From: Liolophura sinensis
Taxonomy: Eukaryota > Mollusca > Polyplacophora > Chitonida > Chitonidae
Reading direction: 5' to 3'
NCBI RefSeq assembly: GCF_032854445.1
Contig: NC_088297.1
Span: forward strand, 16,629,127-16,693,126
DNA: 64,000 bases
This document shows positions 45,146-55,511 of the stretch, one piece after another (position 1 is the stretch's first letter; the number at the start of each line of letters is the position of its first letter). The notes beneath the pieces were generated by a model. That model was not told the DNA's origin and made no database searches. It saw only the letters and a program-made list of their open reading frames with translations. The translations under genes and the position numbers were made by a program.

Positions 45146-45287
45146 CATGGCTCGCTCGGGCTCTACAATGCCAACAAAATGACGCAGCCCTTGTTAAAGT
45201 CGGTTGCGATAGCGGTGGGAAAAACTGCGTTACGTCGTGGAATGAAAGTCATGGACGACGTGTGGGACGAGGGAGTGCGGGTGAGAA
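45140..45287 (+). pseudogene. Polinton small basic virion-type protein, truncated
   Basis: SLGLYNANKMTQPLLKSVAI then AVGKTALRRGMKVMDDVWD, resembling the Gly/Ala helix of the small minor virion protein that follows the penton gene. It is cut off at the A-run where the lipocalin duplication begins. Confidence 0.6.
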
Positions 45288-46027
45288 AAAAATACCCTCC
45301 TTAGCCCTGGTAGAAACACTTCTACCAGGTTAGGCATAACACCTACATACAGCATTTCACCCGTTCCCTCTCTCTCCAACACATATCACCATGGTTTATG
45401 TGCCTTGTAAAAATGAGCTATAATACAGGTAGGTGGAGCTGATCCAGACAACACTGAAGGCTGGTAGCGGAGTTTGGCTGCATTTCTTCCGGTTCACCTG
45501 GGTTTCCCATTCTGATATCGGCAGCTGCCAGTCTTAGGCCTGCACGAGAATTCGTTTATACCTTTCTTATTTGACGTGTTTTAAGCTGTACGATGAAATT
45601 CTGATAGATTTACTGTCGGTCACTTTAATAAGTGAAAGGAACGGGAGTTCTTGGAATAAATGGCCCACCGTTGGTAAGTAACTCACAAACTTTTTCACAG
45701 GCTGCTTACAGATTAACACCTGGCTCATAACCTGAAATAAATATTTAATTTAATTTATCCAGAATAATGGTTTCATAGATAAGACAGACAAATCATATGG
45801 GGAAACAACGATGTGCTCTGGTTTCCAAATGCTGGAAAAATTCTCGACGTAAAATGAAAACAATTAGATGTTTAATAAACTGTTGTTTAGAGGAAATGGG
45901 ACAAATAGACACCTGCAAAAAAGTTCCAGCGAGTATATTTACTAAATATTTTAGAACTTTTAAATGAAATATGTGTGCAAACACATCATTGTCCACTGTT
46001 GTCTTGTTCACTGACAAATTAATCTGT

Positions 46028-46242
46028 TAATTTTAACAGAAAGTCTGTTGTCTGAGTGATGCTAGACTGTATTCTGCTACTGTAGTGGATTGTCCTGTTA
46101 TATATAACACATATATTCCATTAATTCAACAAATTTTCCATTAGACTAACAAGATATTGTGTTGAATACGACAGAACATTGTGTTATAATAAAAGAATAC
46201 ATTCTAGTATCACTCAGACAACAGACTTTCTGTTAAAATTAA
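46028..46242. mobile_element. Palindromic MITE, copy 1
   Basis: Terminal inverted repeats of about 40 bp: left TTAATTTTAACAGAAAGTCT and on to GATGCTAGA; right TCTAGTATCACTCAGACAAC and on to TTAAAATTAA. No coding capacity; absent from copy 1 of the segmental duplication. Confidence 0.85.
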
Positions 46243-46359
46243 GAATGTAGTGCTTGTGAATTTCGCCTTTGCCCCACACACCCACCTGTATAAAAACAGC
46301 GCATAGCTACATTGGTAGAAGATTAATGTTAGACTGTGGAAGGCCATCAGAGCGCTGTT

Positions 46360-46495
46360 GAGCTCTTCTTGTCACTAGGACCCAATGTGCATCGAAAATT
46401 CCTGCCTAAAGTGGGGTTTGAACCAGTATTTCGTTTGTCCTAGCGGTTAAAACACAGTCGTCTTAACCTACTCGGCACCTATAGCCTCCACTGAA
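46360..46495 (-). repeat. tRNA-like SINE fragment
   Basis: Box-B-like GTTTGAACC (plus GGGGTTTGAACCAG) and a tRNA-like end near TCCTAGCGGTTAAAACACAG. Within the insertion in copy 2. Confidence 0.45.
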
Positions 46496-46884
46496 ATAAT
46501 GTTTTTTTGTTTTTCTGTCTTTCCAGTCGGGGATATAAAGTTGACCGATGGGCTTGAGCACGCCAAAACGCGAACAAGCCTGGATAAGTTGTCTGTCTTG
46601 TCTTCACCCAACATTCATTTGTGAAGCCTTAATAACTCGAATGAATATTGCAACAAATATTGTTGTAATGCTGTTTAATACCAGAATATTCTCCCTATTA
46701 TCTATGCCCAAGTTTGAGGTTGAATCTAAACTATGTTAAGATACATGTGTACATATAGAGCATCGACCCTTGTTGATTTACTGGGGCATAAACCAGGATT
46801 CTGCTGTGGGGTAAGCATCTCCCAGGCCAGGTCCCTTCGCACTATGTTAATGCCTAGGTGTAGGTCATTCTGCCCACTTTTTAA

Positions 46885-47010
46885 GCACAGCTGAAATAAA
46901 TCACTAACTGAGATAAATTGACAAGAGATCGGATTCCCCGGTTACGTATGGCCATGTGTCCTACCTAACTATCACACTGTCTTCACTGCTCTGATTTTAG
47001 TCTGCATGAT
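46885..47010 (+). repeat. GTGTGACC-core dispersed repeat
   Basis: Partner of 35160-35290 within the duplication. Confidence 0.7.
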
Positions 47011-47296
47011 GTAGTTGGGGTTATGACCGTTTTTTCTCACTTTTTTTGGTGTACAGGTATATGTTTTGCCCATATCCCTTGACGTTACTAGGTACCCCTC
47101 CCCTCTTCTGGCATAGAAACGTTCAGATTTTGACGGTCAACCTATCTCAAGATTTTTATGGCTGCTTGCCCACAGCTGGGTAAGGTAGGCACCAAAGTTG
47201 ATTGGCCTCGTAATATTTGGGAGTATGTTAAACACTAAAGGTTAACATTGTCGCTTATAGAAGATTAATATTCTTGACAGATGATGATAGGCATGA

Positions 47297-47395
47297 GTTT
47301 GTGTGTGTACGTGCGTCCCGTGCGTCCCGTGTGTGCGTGCGTACGAAGTTGTGTATGCGTGTGCGCGCGTGTGTGTATGCGTACGTGCGTGTCTG
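47297..47395 (+). repeat. GT/CG-rich simple sequence
   Basis: Alternating GTGT, GCGC and GTGCGT tract inside an insertion specific to duplication copy 2. Alternating purine-pyrimidine DNA of this kind can adopt Z-form. Confidence 0.85.
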
Positions 47396-48828
47396 GTCGG
47401 ATAAACGATATAGCATGTAGGTCAACGGATGAGATCACCTCTACTAATTGCAACCTAAAGCTGCACGAATGTGGATCAACTGATCTAACAATGCACTGTC
47501 GTACCGAGCTGGTTAAAACCACACTGGACTAGTAGTATTAAACAGTAGATCCAACGGATCTGTGACTATCGTCTGCAACACATTAGGTTTTAAACGATGA
47601 CATTGTCAGATTTCTACGATCTACATTTATGGTGTGAAGATGAACGTGCTGTAACGCAGCGAGTGAAATGAATGTTCTTCTGACTCCGGAATTTTCTTTT
47701 GACTTCAGACTTCTGAAACCTGTAAACTGAAGCTAGTTCTTACATTTTTCTGAGAACACAATTGAGTCTACACGAATTTAGCCACTCAGTCATGTTTCCC
47801 CCAACAAATTGGAATCATTGGAAATTCGACCATTTCGTACCATGCAGCTAAAGAGTGCGAACAGGCAACACTAACATTTTATTGTAAAAGAAACATAATT
47901 TGACATGTATTTTATGAAGTAGCCTATTGTGCTTCACAATAACCTTGCTCTGGGTGGGTTTAAAAACCCATATAGAAGATAACATTACAGAGATCCTTAC
48001 AGAGCTGCTTACACACAGCGCGGCAATACACTCTAAAGCCGATACTACTTAGGCAGGCCGGTGACAATTTTCAGTACCTCAAAAATGTCCTCATTGGACT
48101 TTGTCCATTTCGCTTAAAGAGCTCAAATGCCCCCTCCCCCCAAAATACCTTGCATGTACAGATTACCGAGGCTTGCTTGAAACTGTTGACTTACCTCCCA
48201 AAACCAAGAACACCAAGGTTTTCTCCGGCACCTTTAGTGTATACGTGCTCGGTGTTAGTGAAGGCATCTTGCAGCAATGGAAACTCAGTAAATTTTTTCT
48301 GGATGAACCATCGGCCTTGAAAGTGAACAAAAGACAAACTTTTTTAATTTTTTACCCATATACAGATAAGCCCCATCCAGCTGCCACCTTACTTACAATC
48401 GCCAAAAAGGCACCAAATTGAATATATTTGATTTTTTTCTAATTTCTATTGAAAACATAATTAAAAGTTTTAAGGCCGAAATCTAAGCACTATGACGAGA
48501 TTTCAAATATTTGAATTAGTATTGAAAATCCTACTGTTCATTACATTTAACTAAAAAAAAACTTTATTTCAGGTTTTGATTAGGGTACTTAAGTAGGCTT
48601 TCTTGAGTCGGAATTTGAAATCATGCAATAAAGCAAACCTTCAAGGGGCGTTCCGCGGCGAAGAGACCCATATCCGAAATAACGTAAAAACACCAGATGT
48701 CAAAGGATTATGTTCAAAATAATATACAAATGTTAAGTGAAGCCATGAAACCCAAAATCCTGGGTCCATTTACCCCAGGGAGTTATAGCCTAGACTGGAT
48801 GTATTTATATATTTATTTATTTCATGGG

Positions 48829-49037
48829 GCCTCCGTGGCCGAGGTGACTAGCGTGCCAGCGCGGCTCAATGACCCACGAGCTGACTTTCTTTCTGGTCGT
48901 AAGTGGTAAGGTCTTCCAGCAAATTGCGGATGGTCGTTGCTTTCCTCCGGAGCTCTGCACCATATCGATGGTCGCCGTGGTATAAAGTGAAATATTCTTG
49001 AGTTCGGCGTAAAACAATAATCAAATAAATAAATATT
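48829..49037 (+). repeat. SINE family 1, nearly complete
   Basis: Head GGGGCCTCCGTGGCCGAGGT, body, tail AATCAAATAAATAAATA. Orthologous to the tail remnant at 36384-36440. Confidence 0.9.
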
Positions 49038-49334
49038 TTTTTTTAATTGTGTTTAACGACATACTCAGGAATATCTCATTAATATTACGACAGACACTAT
49101 TATTGGCGCAGGAAACCCGCAGAGTGCTGTGATCTATACAAAATTATCTCTCAGCCGTGTAGTTTATCCAGCTGTGGTTTTTGCATTATACCTTGCGGAA
49201 ATTTGGGAATATGATTTCATCACGCTTGTTTGTTTTTATTTGGTAACCAAAACCGAATGTAACATGGACACGGAGTGGTAAACGTGCTTAGAATATGTAT
49301 GCTCCGGTTTTACGTCGTACTTAACAATTTTGCA

Positions 49335-49638
49335 TATTTTTATAACGACGAGGAGCCATTCGATGGGGGGTACATATACTGTACATTCTTGTAACAAGGC
49401 GAGCCCATGCCTGCAAAGTGCTGTCGCCACTGCAAATATGTGAAGTGCCGAAGGCACCAGACATGATATCTCACCCATCACAGTTACGTTTCCTTGCTCT
49501 AATCTCTCAATGCGGAGCACCAAGCGAGCCAGCAACAAGAACCAATTTTAAAGAATGTGGTATGACCTGGCCCGGGTTCGATTCCAGCTCTCTTCAGACA
49601 TCCGGGCAGGCGCTTTAACCATTAGACCACTGAAGCAG
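49335..49638 (-). repeat. tRNA-like SINE family 2
   Basis: Minus strand: TTCAGTGGTCTAATGGTTAA (A box) and GGAATCGAACCCGGG (B box), ending on the left in the tail region GACGAGGAGCCATTCG. Specific to duplication copy 2. Confidence 0.75.
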
Positions 49639-49676
49639 TTACAAGGTGCTTGGCAACTCTCAAAAAATTAATGTGT

Positions 49677-49882
49677 TAATTTTAACAGAAAGTATGTTGT
49701 CTGAGTGATGCTAAATGTATTCTTTCATTTAGCACGATTTTCTGCTATATTCAACATAACATTCTCTTAGTCTAATGGAAGCCTTATGTTGAATTAATAG
49801 AATGCGTGTGTTATATTTAACAGAAAAACCTGCTGCAATAAGAAAATTTATTCTAGCATCACAACAGACTTTCTCTTAAAAT
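49677..49882. mobile_element. Palindromic MITE, copy 2
   Basis: Same TIRs as 46028-46242 (left TTAATTTTAACAGAAAGTAT, right end ACTTTCTCTTAAAATTAA). It too lies in an insertion specific to duplication copy 2. Confidence 0.85.
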
Positions 49883-50721
49883 TAACAGTTTAGTGTTTTG
49901 AATGAAAGCACACGGAACGTTCTGTGCAATTCCTTTCTCAGAAAGCAAATATTCAAGCCTGTTAGCATTACTTCGCGGAAAAAGAATTTGACCGTGCTCT
50001 TGTTCTGTTTGTCGTGCAGAACACCACTTCTTTCGCCCAGTAAGTTTTAGGGTGTGTTACAAGTTAGAGACTTCGCTGGTAATTCGCCAAAATCTGGCAT
50101 AACGCCTATACATAGGAACATGTGCAAACCAGGGTTATTTCGGTTAACTCTGTTTTTTTTTTCTGAATGCCGCGCCTGAAAGTACCAAGCTGAGTTAGAC
50201 AGGAACCACTTCATTTAAATGTGTTTTGCGCTTGTTTTGCGGGTTACTTTGGTAATTTATCAACAGAACAATGTCTAGATATGAACAGGACTGTGCTCAT
50301 GTATCCACCAAACGGTGTCCAAATGTAAACGAAGGCTATGTTGATATACCCGTAACAGGCGTTAATTAAAATATTCAAAATATTGTCGAAAATAAAGGGC
50401 CTAAGGTTGATGGCTTTTACTTTTAAAAATCTTGTAAAGCTCTAATTCTCATTTGTCTGAGTCTTCTTTTAAGTTTACACGCGTGAATGGTGGGAGTTTC
50501 ATTTGTAATTCACGTGTCAAGAAAACATTTTATAGCTAAATATCGTACTCTATGTTCTACTTAAGATTTCAGTCATGCGTGAATGTATGCGACAACATCA
50601 GAGCTCCCGGGTGAATGTTATAACAAACGACACGTCCTACAGGTAAGCTGCCATTACGCATGCGAGAACATTTGTCACGCATCAGGAGATAGAGTCTGAA
50701 AATGATGAACTATACATCTCT

Positions 50722-51040
50722 ATGAAGCTTTTTGTACATTTATATGCTGATGATACTGTGTTACGAGCACCCCCACTGCTCCCCCCCCCCCAACAGCACA
50801 ACAACCAAAGCTCTTTGGGAAAGCTATTTACTTCCATTTTACAAGATTATCACTGCACCTTAATGAAAACAATTTATAGTCAGAATCACAGGCCGCATTT
50901 AGGAAGACATGTTCCATAATTGATGACATATTCAATTTACAATCCATTATGGATCTAACTAAAGTAAAAAAGAAAAAGTTGGTTTGAGCTTTTATCGATC
51001 TGAGCAAAGCTTTTCACACAATCCAAAGCGGTCGCGCGTG
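50722..51040 (+). pseudogene. LINE reverse transcriptase debris
   Basis: FVHLYADDTVLRA (RT motif C, 50728-50766) precedes, on the same strand, a segment with QAAFRKTCSIIDDIFNLQS and, past a TGA at 50985-50987, AFIDLSKAFHTIQ (motif A). In an intact RT motif A comes before motif C, so at least two pieces are rearranged. Non-LTR retrotransposon; clade not resolved. Confidence 0.75.
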
Positions 51041-51896
51041 GATCGCACGTGTAAGCAATATGATAACTTGAAAGCGAATTATTATTCTGGTAAAACAAAT
51101 ACTATCTTCCTTTCTGTCGATAATCTATTATAAATTATTCGTAATCCCCGGAAATCTGTACAGCAGAACAGATGTCATCAAACTGAACATTCGAGTGTTC
51201 ATCCAATTACAGATAGACGTGCCTATAGGCATCTGGAAATCTAAACTTTAAGTAGATAAGGTGCAGAGTAATGGCACATCATTTTTCACCGTGGACAATA
51301 GGTTTCTGCGGAATATATGCATATGCAACATGTTAACGCTGGTAAAGTTTGTTCCTCTTTGTGTTACTGGTCTGGAGTTAACCAATTACTGGAGCCCCAC
51401 TATTTTACAGCTAAAACTATCCAACATAGCAAAATGGTTATATGGAACTGAAATGAAGAACAATACGTGATACGTGTACTTGCTGATCACTGCAATGGTT
51501 TCCGTTCGTGTGATCTTCAAAACTGGGACAAGCTTTGCACAAAACGTTTCGGACAAAACTGTTCATCAAGGAAAGAAAAAAATGAAGCCAGATTTGAAAC
51601 TGCATACTTGTAACTTTAAAATTCATCAATAAGGTGACGTTACATGACCCATGACAAACTTGTAGAGTTTTCATTGGAACTGTAACATCATATCAAACTT
51701 CAGCTTGATCCGTGCCCAGATTCCAGAGAAGAGTTTAAAGTTTAAACCCGCCCTGCAGCAGTATGCTTCTGTCTTGACCAACAATATATGGGAAAACTAC
51801 AAAGATTGGTTGCAAAGAGATTATTTTATTCGTCCGAACAATGACAATAATAGATATCTATGCTTTGAATTTAACGTAATACTTAACATTTTCTCT
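51041..51896. other. Possible further LINE debris, unassigned
   Basis: Short frames (51261-51470, 51705-51895) without clear motifs. Confidence 0.3.
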
Positions 51897-52049
51897 TCCT
51901 CTTCGGCCGTAAATGGGAAGGTCTACCAGCAACCTGCGGATGGTCGTGGGTTTTCCCCGGGCTCTGCCCGGCTCCTTCCCACCAAAATGCTGGCCGCCGT
52001 CGTTTAAGTGAAATATTCTTGAATACGGCGTAAAACCCCAATGAAATAA
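51897..52049 (+). repeat. SINE family 1, 5'-truncated
   Basis: CTCTTCGGCCGTAAATGGGA through GGGCTCTGCCCGGCTCC to CCCCAATGAAATAAATAAAT. Confidence 0.9.
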
Positions 52050-52069
52050 ATAAATAACAATTTTTCAGC

Positions 52070-52297
52070 CATATGGCGACGAGGAGTCATTAGGTGTATG
52101 TACTTATACTGCATATTCTGCATATTCAGTCACATTTTACTGACACCTCTCATGTTCCCTTGCTCAAACCTCTCACTCCTGAAGCTAGGCAGCAGAAAGC
52201 AACTTTTTTAAAGTCTTGGGTTTGATCCGACCCGGGTTTGATCCAGGAGTCTCCAACCTCAAGGCGGACGCCCTAACCATTCGGCCACCGAAGTGGT
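52070..52297 (-). repeat. tRNA-like SINE family 2
   Basis: Minus strand: TTCGGTGGCCGAATGGTTAG (A box), TCAAACCCGGGTC (B-box region). The tail at left reads GCCATATGGCGACGAGGAGT, complementary to the CGTCGTCATATGACTGA tail at 60405. Confidence 0.75.
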
Positions 52298-52309
52298 AAC
52301 GTGAACAAT

Positions 52310-52450
52310 AATCGGAAGCCCAATAAAACCTTAATTGAGGTAAATCAACATAAATTCGGATTCCATTGGTCGTGTGTGACCATTCGCCAGCTGTCACACT
52401 GTCGTCGTTGCTCTGGTTTTACTCTCTATGGGGACACAAGACAGGGTCCA
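52310..52450 (+). repeat. GTGTGACC-core dispersed repeat
   Basis: CGTGTGTGACCATTCGCCAG, CTGTCACACTGTCGTC, CTCTGGTTTTACTCTC. Next to SINE family 2. Confidence 0.7.
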
Positions 52451-53094
52451 GACACATATTCTTCCTGCCATGCGTTAAGTCAGAATAGTGCAGAGATTTT
52501 CAGTTTGTGAAACACAACTTCTTTCATTTATTTATTTCTTTATTTATTTATTTCAGCTTACCACCATATCCCAGAATTTTTCACCTATACTATGGATAGT
52601 GGTAAGATTTATTGCTAGGTGCCTAGGATAAACCACCTACTTTTGGCAAGTCACTGACGAGTTTTCTCACGTAAAGGCATAATATCCAGCATATTGTTGG
52701 AATACAAGTGGTTAACGAAGGTGTCAAACGAGCATAACAGTGCCATCGACCGCTTCTCTTCGTAAACAACCCACGTACAATGACAGAGGGATTAAATTAT
52801 AGACCAGAAACAGCAGGTCTATGCCAGAAAAGTGGCAAGCGGTTTCGTTTTCGATGGACATGTCCGGCAAAGGAGAATCCCATAGAAGCTGTATATTCCT
52901 TCTAGGCGATTTCACCTGGGAACTTTCTTGATTTTTTTATAATACTTCTATATCTCGAGTCCACTGAATATAGCATTATAACAGGAAACAGTTTTTATTT
53001 TCTGGTTGCAATGGAAATCGTATTTTAAAAGAATGATCAAGAAATGAGGTTAAAGGCAAAGAAAACTCTGTGAAGTATATATCAGACGAAAGGC
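52451..53094. other. TTTA-rich tract and dispersed repeat
   Basis: TTTATTTATTTC repeats at 52527-52553; 52605-52730 resembles 24407-24500. No gene. Confidence 0.4.
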
Positions 53095-53380
53095 CATTAT
53101 AAACTGTCCAGGAAAATAGATGGATTTTTTTTCTTACAATTGGTTCAACCTAGTAAAATGCATTTGAACAGTATATAGTCTGCCCTTTGCTGACCACATC
53201 GGGGCCAGTGACGCCACATAAGACTGCTAATTTCCATGATGCATATACTTATAGATCTATGCATGTATTCGCCGATTTGACTTTGAAAAGGCAAAAAGTA
53301 TGGATGTGACGTAACTGGTATCTTCTGAGCCACAACAAACCACCGTAGAATCTGAACATTTAATATATATTTTATTTCAT
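53095..53380. repeat. Dispersed repeat, pair with 54000-54245
   Basis: Shared order: GAATGCATTTGA-like start, ATTTCC/TTCC, TATACATATAG-like text, GGTGTGACGT, then a CACCGTAGAAT-like end. Diverged. Confidence 0.5.
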
Positions 53381-53929
53381 ATATTTCGTTTCAGTGTTGC
53401 ATCTGCTTTTAACTGTATCACAGATCATGTCTTCCTCAAGCGCAGTGAGACAAAGACTAACGTTTTGGTTACTCGCTTACTTTTAATCGCAGAGGACAAC
53501 TTTAAATACTTGCTGTCGATTTAAAGGATTAGCGTCCAGATTTTTTATTTATTCCTAATTAGCTACCCCTGTATTTATTGTAAAAGTGAGTTTTAAAAAA
53601 TATTTAAAAAAGGGAACACTAATCCGAGTAATATGGCGTTTAAAATCACGAAATAATGAGGCTGGTTTTATGCATTCGGCAGTTTCCGCCAAGTTACGTC
53701 ATACAAATCCAACCTTTTCGAGTAGCGGGAGATTCAGCATTTATTTCAGTGTTATAAAAGCTACAAGAGTGAAAACATATATCGAATATATACACGAAAT
53801 GATCGGCTGTTCTGCACACGGTGTACAACCGGGTTTTTCTTTACAAGTCTCTAGACGATTTGACCCTCAGAGAAATAAGGCGTGAGTTTTTCTTAAGTGT
53901 GACTTAGGTGGCCTTAGGTGTGACTCGAC

Positions 53930-53998
53930 CCACGACTGACCCTGGATCTAACACTCCCGAAGTGGGCGCTCTACCAACTGTGCTATCGGGGCCGATTT
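53930..53998 (-). repeat. tRNA-like SINE head
   Basis: Minus strand GGCCCCGATAGCACAGTTGG then TAGAGCGCCCACTTCGGG and GTGGGTCGAGTC: A and B boxes of a tRNA-derived promoter, without a foldable mature tRNA. Confidence 0.6.
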
Positions 53999-54454
53999 AT
54001 TTAGAACTTGTCAACGGAGTAGAATGCATTTGATACTTTGGACTGAATACGATGGCTTTTTCCCAGCTCACAACTAGGCTGCTAGATTTTATCATTCCGT
54101 TGCTTATACATATAGGGCTATGAATACACTCACCGAAAAGAACCTCGAAACGAATTATTTTAAGCATAAAACATGGGTGTGACGTCACTGATACCTTTTC
54201 CGTTCCAAAGGACTACCGTAGAATGCGATGCTTTAAAAGCATTTTACTCAATAAGAAAGGTCTAAGAAAAAACTCAAACAGTGTTCAGTGATATTTCATC
54301 CGATACAAACTTCTTTGCTGTTAGACTACAATCAGTCAATCAACTGAGTGTACACGGCCGTCATTTATAGATCGGACGTTACCCCCAAATTCAACCTTTC
54401 AGAAGTTACCCGCATATTCAAGCTTTCAGTAGTCAAATGATCGAATTCCACAGT

Positions 54455-54650
54455 GTTCAGTTACTTCTCGCATTGAACTGTGACGTCTCGCATGGAACTT
54501 CTACGTCTCGCATTGTCTGTTACTTCTCACATTGTCTGTTACTTCTCGCATTGTATTGCTACTTCTCGCATTGTATTCTTACTTATTGCATTGCACTGTT
54601 ACTTCTCGTACTGCACTATTTCTTCTCGCTTTGTACTATTACTGTCTTCG
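54455..54650 (+). repeat. 20-21-bp tandem repeat, about 9 units
   Basis: Unit near TCTCGCATTGTACTGTTACTT. The right part is included in the 909-bp duplication. Confidence 0.85.
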
Positions 54651-55511
54651 TTAAATCGGTGACCATGACGTCCCAAGGACCATCTTGATTCTTCTATACT
54701 ATAATCCCTGTCAAGAATAGTTGAGCAAAAGCAATGCTGAATATTGCCTCTTTGTCTATGTTAAAAAGATAAACTATCCATAAAACTATGGGCAGTATGT
54801 CTTACATATCCACTTATTTTATCTTATACAGTGTAATCTTATTTGGTGAGGGAGATAAAACCATGTGTATTTTATCTTATCCGCGTAGTTCATCATATAC
54901 CCATTTAACACGGTCAAAATTTAAAACCGATCAAACCTGAACACGACCATATGTCCGACCCGGTTTTAAGCCAGCTCAGGGATTTGCCCGTTCACACGGT
55001 CACTTTTAAGGCGGTTTAGTAATTACAACGGCAGTCTGGCCTCCACGTACCTGGGGTATTTAATCCAGTTACATGTACCGTTTACACGGCACAGATAAAC
55101 TCGCTCAAGCAAGCATCTCGGGAGGGGGATAACACTATGGCGAGTTTATCATTCCCACGCACTTCATCATATATAGTATAACCACATTTGGGGAGGGGGA
55201 TAACACTATGGGCAGCTTATTCTACATTTATGTCTACTTTATCATGTATAGTATGACCACATCTCGGGAGGGGGATAACACTATGGGCAGTTTATCATTT
55301 CCACGTACTTCATCATATATAGTATAACCACATTTGGGGAGGGGGATAACACTATGGGCAACTTATTCTACATTTATGTCTACTTTATCATGTATAGTAT
55401 GACCACATCTCGGGAGGGGGATAACACTATGGGCAGTTTATCATTCCCACGTACTTCATCATATATAGTATAACCACATTTGGGGAGGGGGATAACACTA
55501 TGGGCAGCTTA
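54603..55511 (+). repeat. 909-bp tandem duplication, unit 1
   Basis: Identical by eye to 55512-56420 along its length. It spans the end of the 20-21-bp array, 450 bp of unique sequence and the first 75-bp VNTR units. Confidence 0.95.

Larger units (their letters stand above)
41545..45287 (+). mobile_element. Polinton/Maverick relic 2
   Basis: Plus-strand traces in Polinton order: integrase (41545-42448), packaging ATPase (43154-43720), two conserved small proteins (43730-44066, 44067-44400), penton-type protein (44505-45145) and a small basic virion-type protein (45140-45287). GC content is visibly higher than in the flanks, a sign of separate origin. DNA polymerase B, major capsid and protease are absent. 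The right end breaks at an A-run joined to the lipocalin duplication. Every gene is frameshifted or stopped. Confidence 0.85.
45445..48322 (-). pseudogene. Lipocalin pseudogene (duplicate of lipocalin B exons 2-3)
   Basis: Exon 2 copy at 48195-48322 (128 nt, open, FQGRWFIQKKF) has its acceptor changed from CAG to CAC. Exon 3 copy at 45445-45539 (95 nt) has an in-frame TGA at 45494-45496, and its donor is removed by a deletion of about 41 bases (GATCAG in place of GTAAGT). Exon 1 is deleted and exon 4 lies outside the duplicated block. Equal exon lengths show that decay came after duplication. The plus frame 48101-48421 is an antisense shadow. Confidence 0.9.
45287..50662 (+). repeat. Segmental duplication, copy 2, with insertions
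   Basis: Collinear with 34467-37881, but 2 kb longer through insertions at about 45620-46720, 47010-47510 and 49325-49960. It lost the block equivalent to 36540-36950 (lipocalin exon 1). Confidence 0.92.

Noticed and set aside
53930-53998. Functional tRNA gene
   Set aside because: Has A and B boxes but no plausible cloverleaf or acceptor stem; read as a SINE head. The same holds for 49575-49638, 52230-52297 and 62320-62395.
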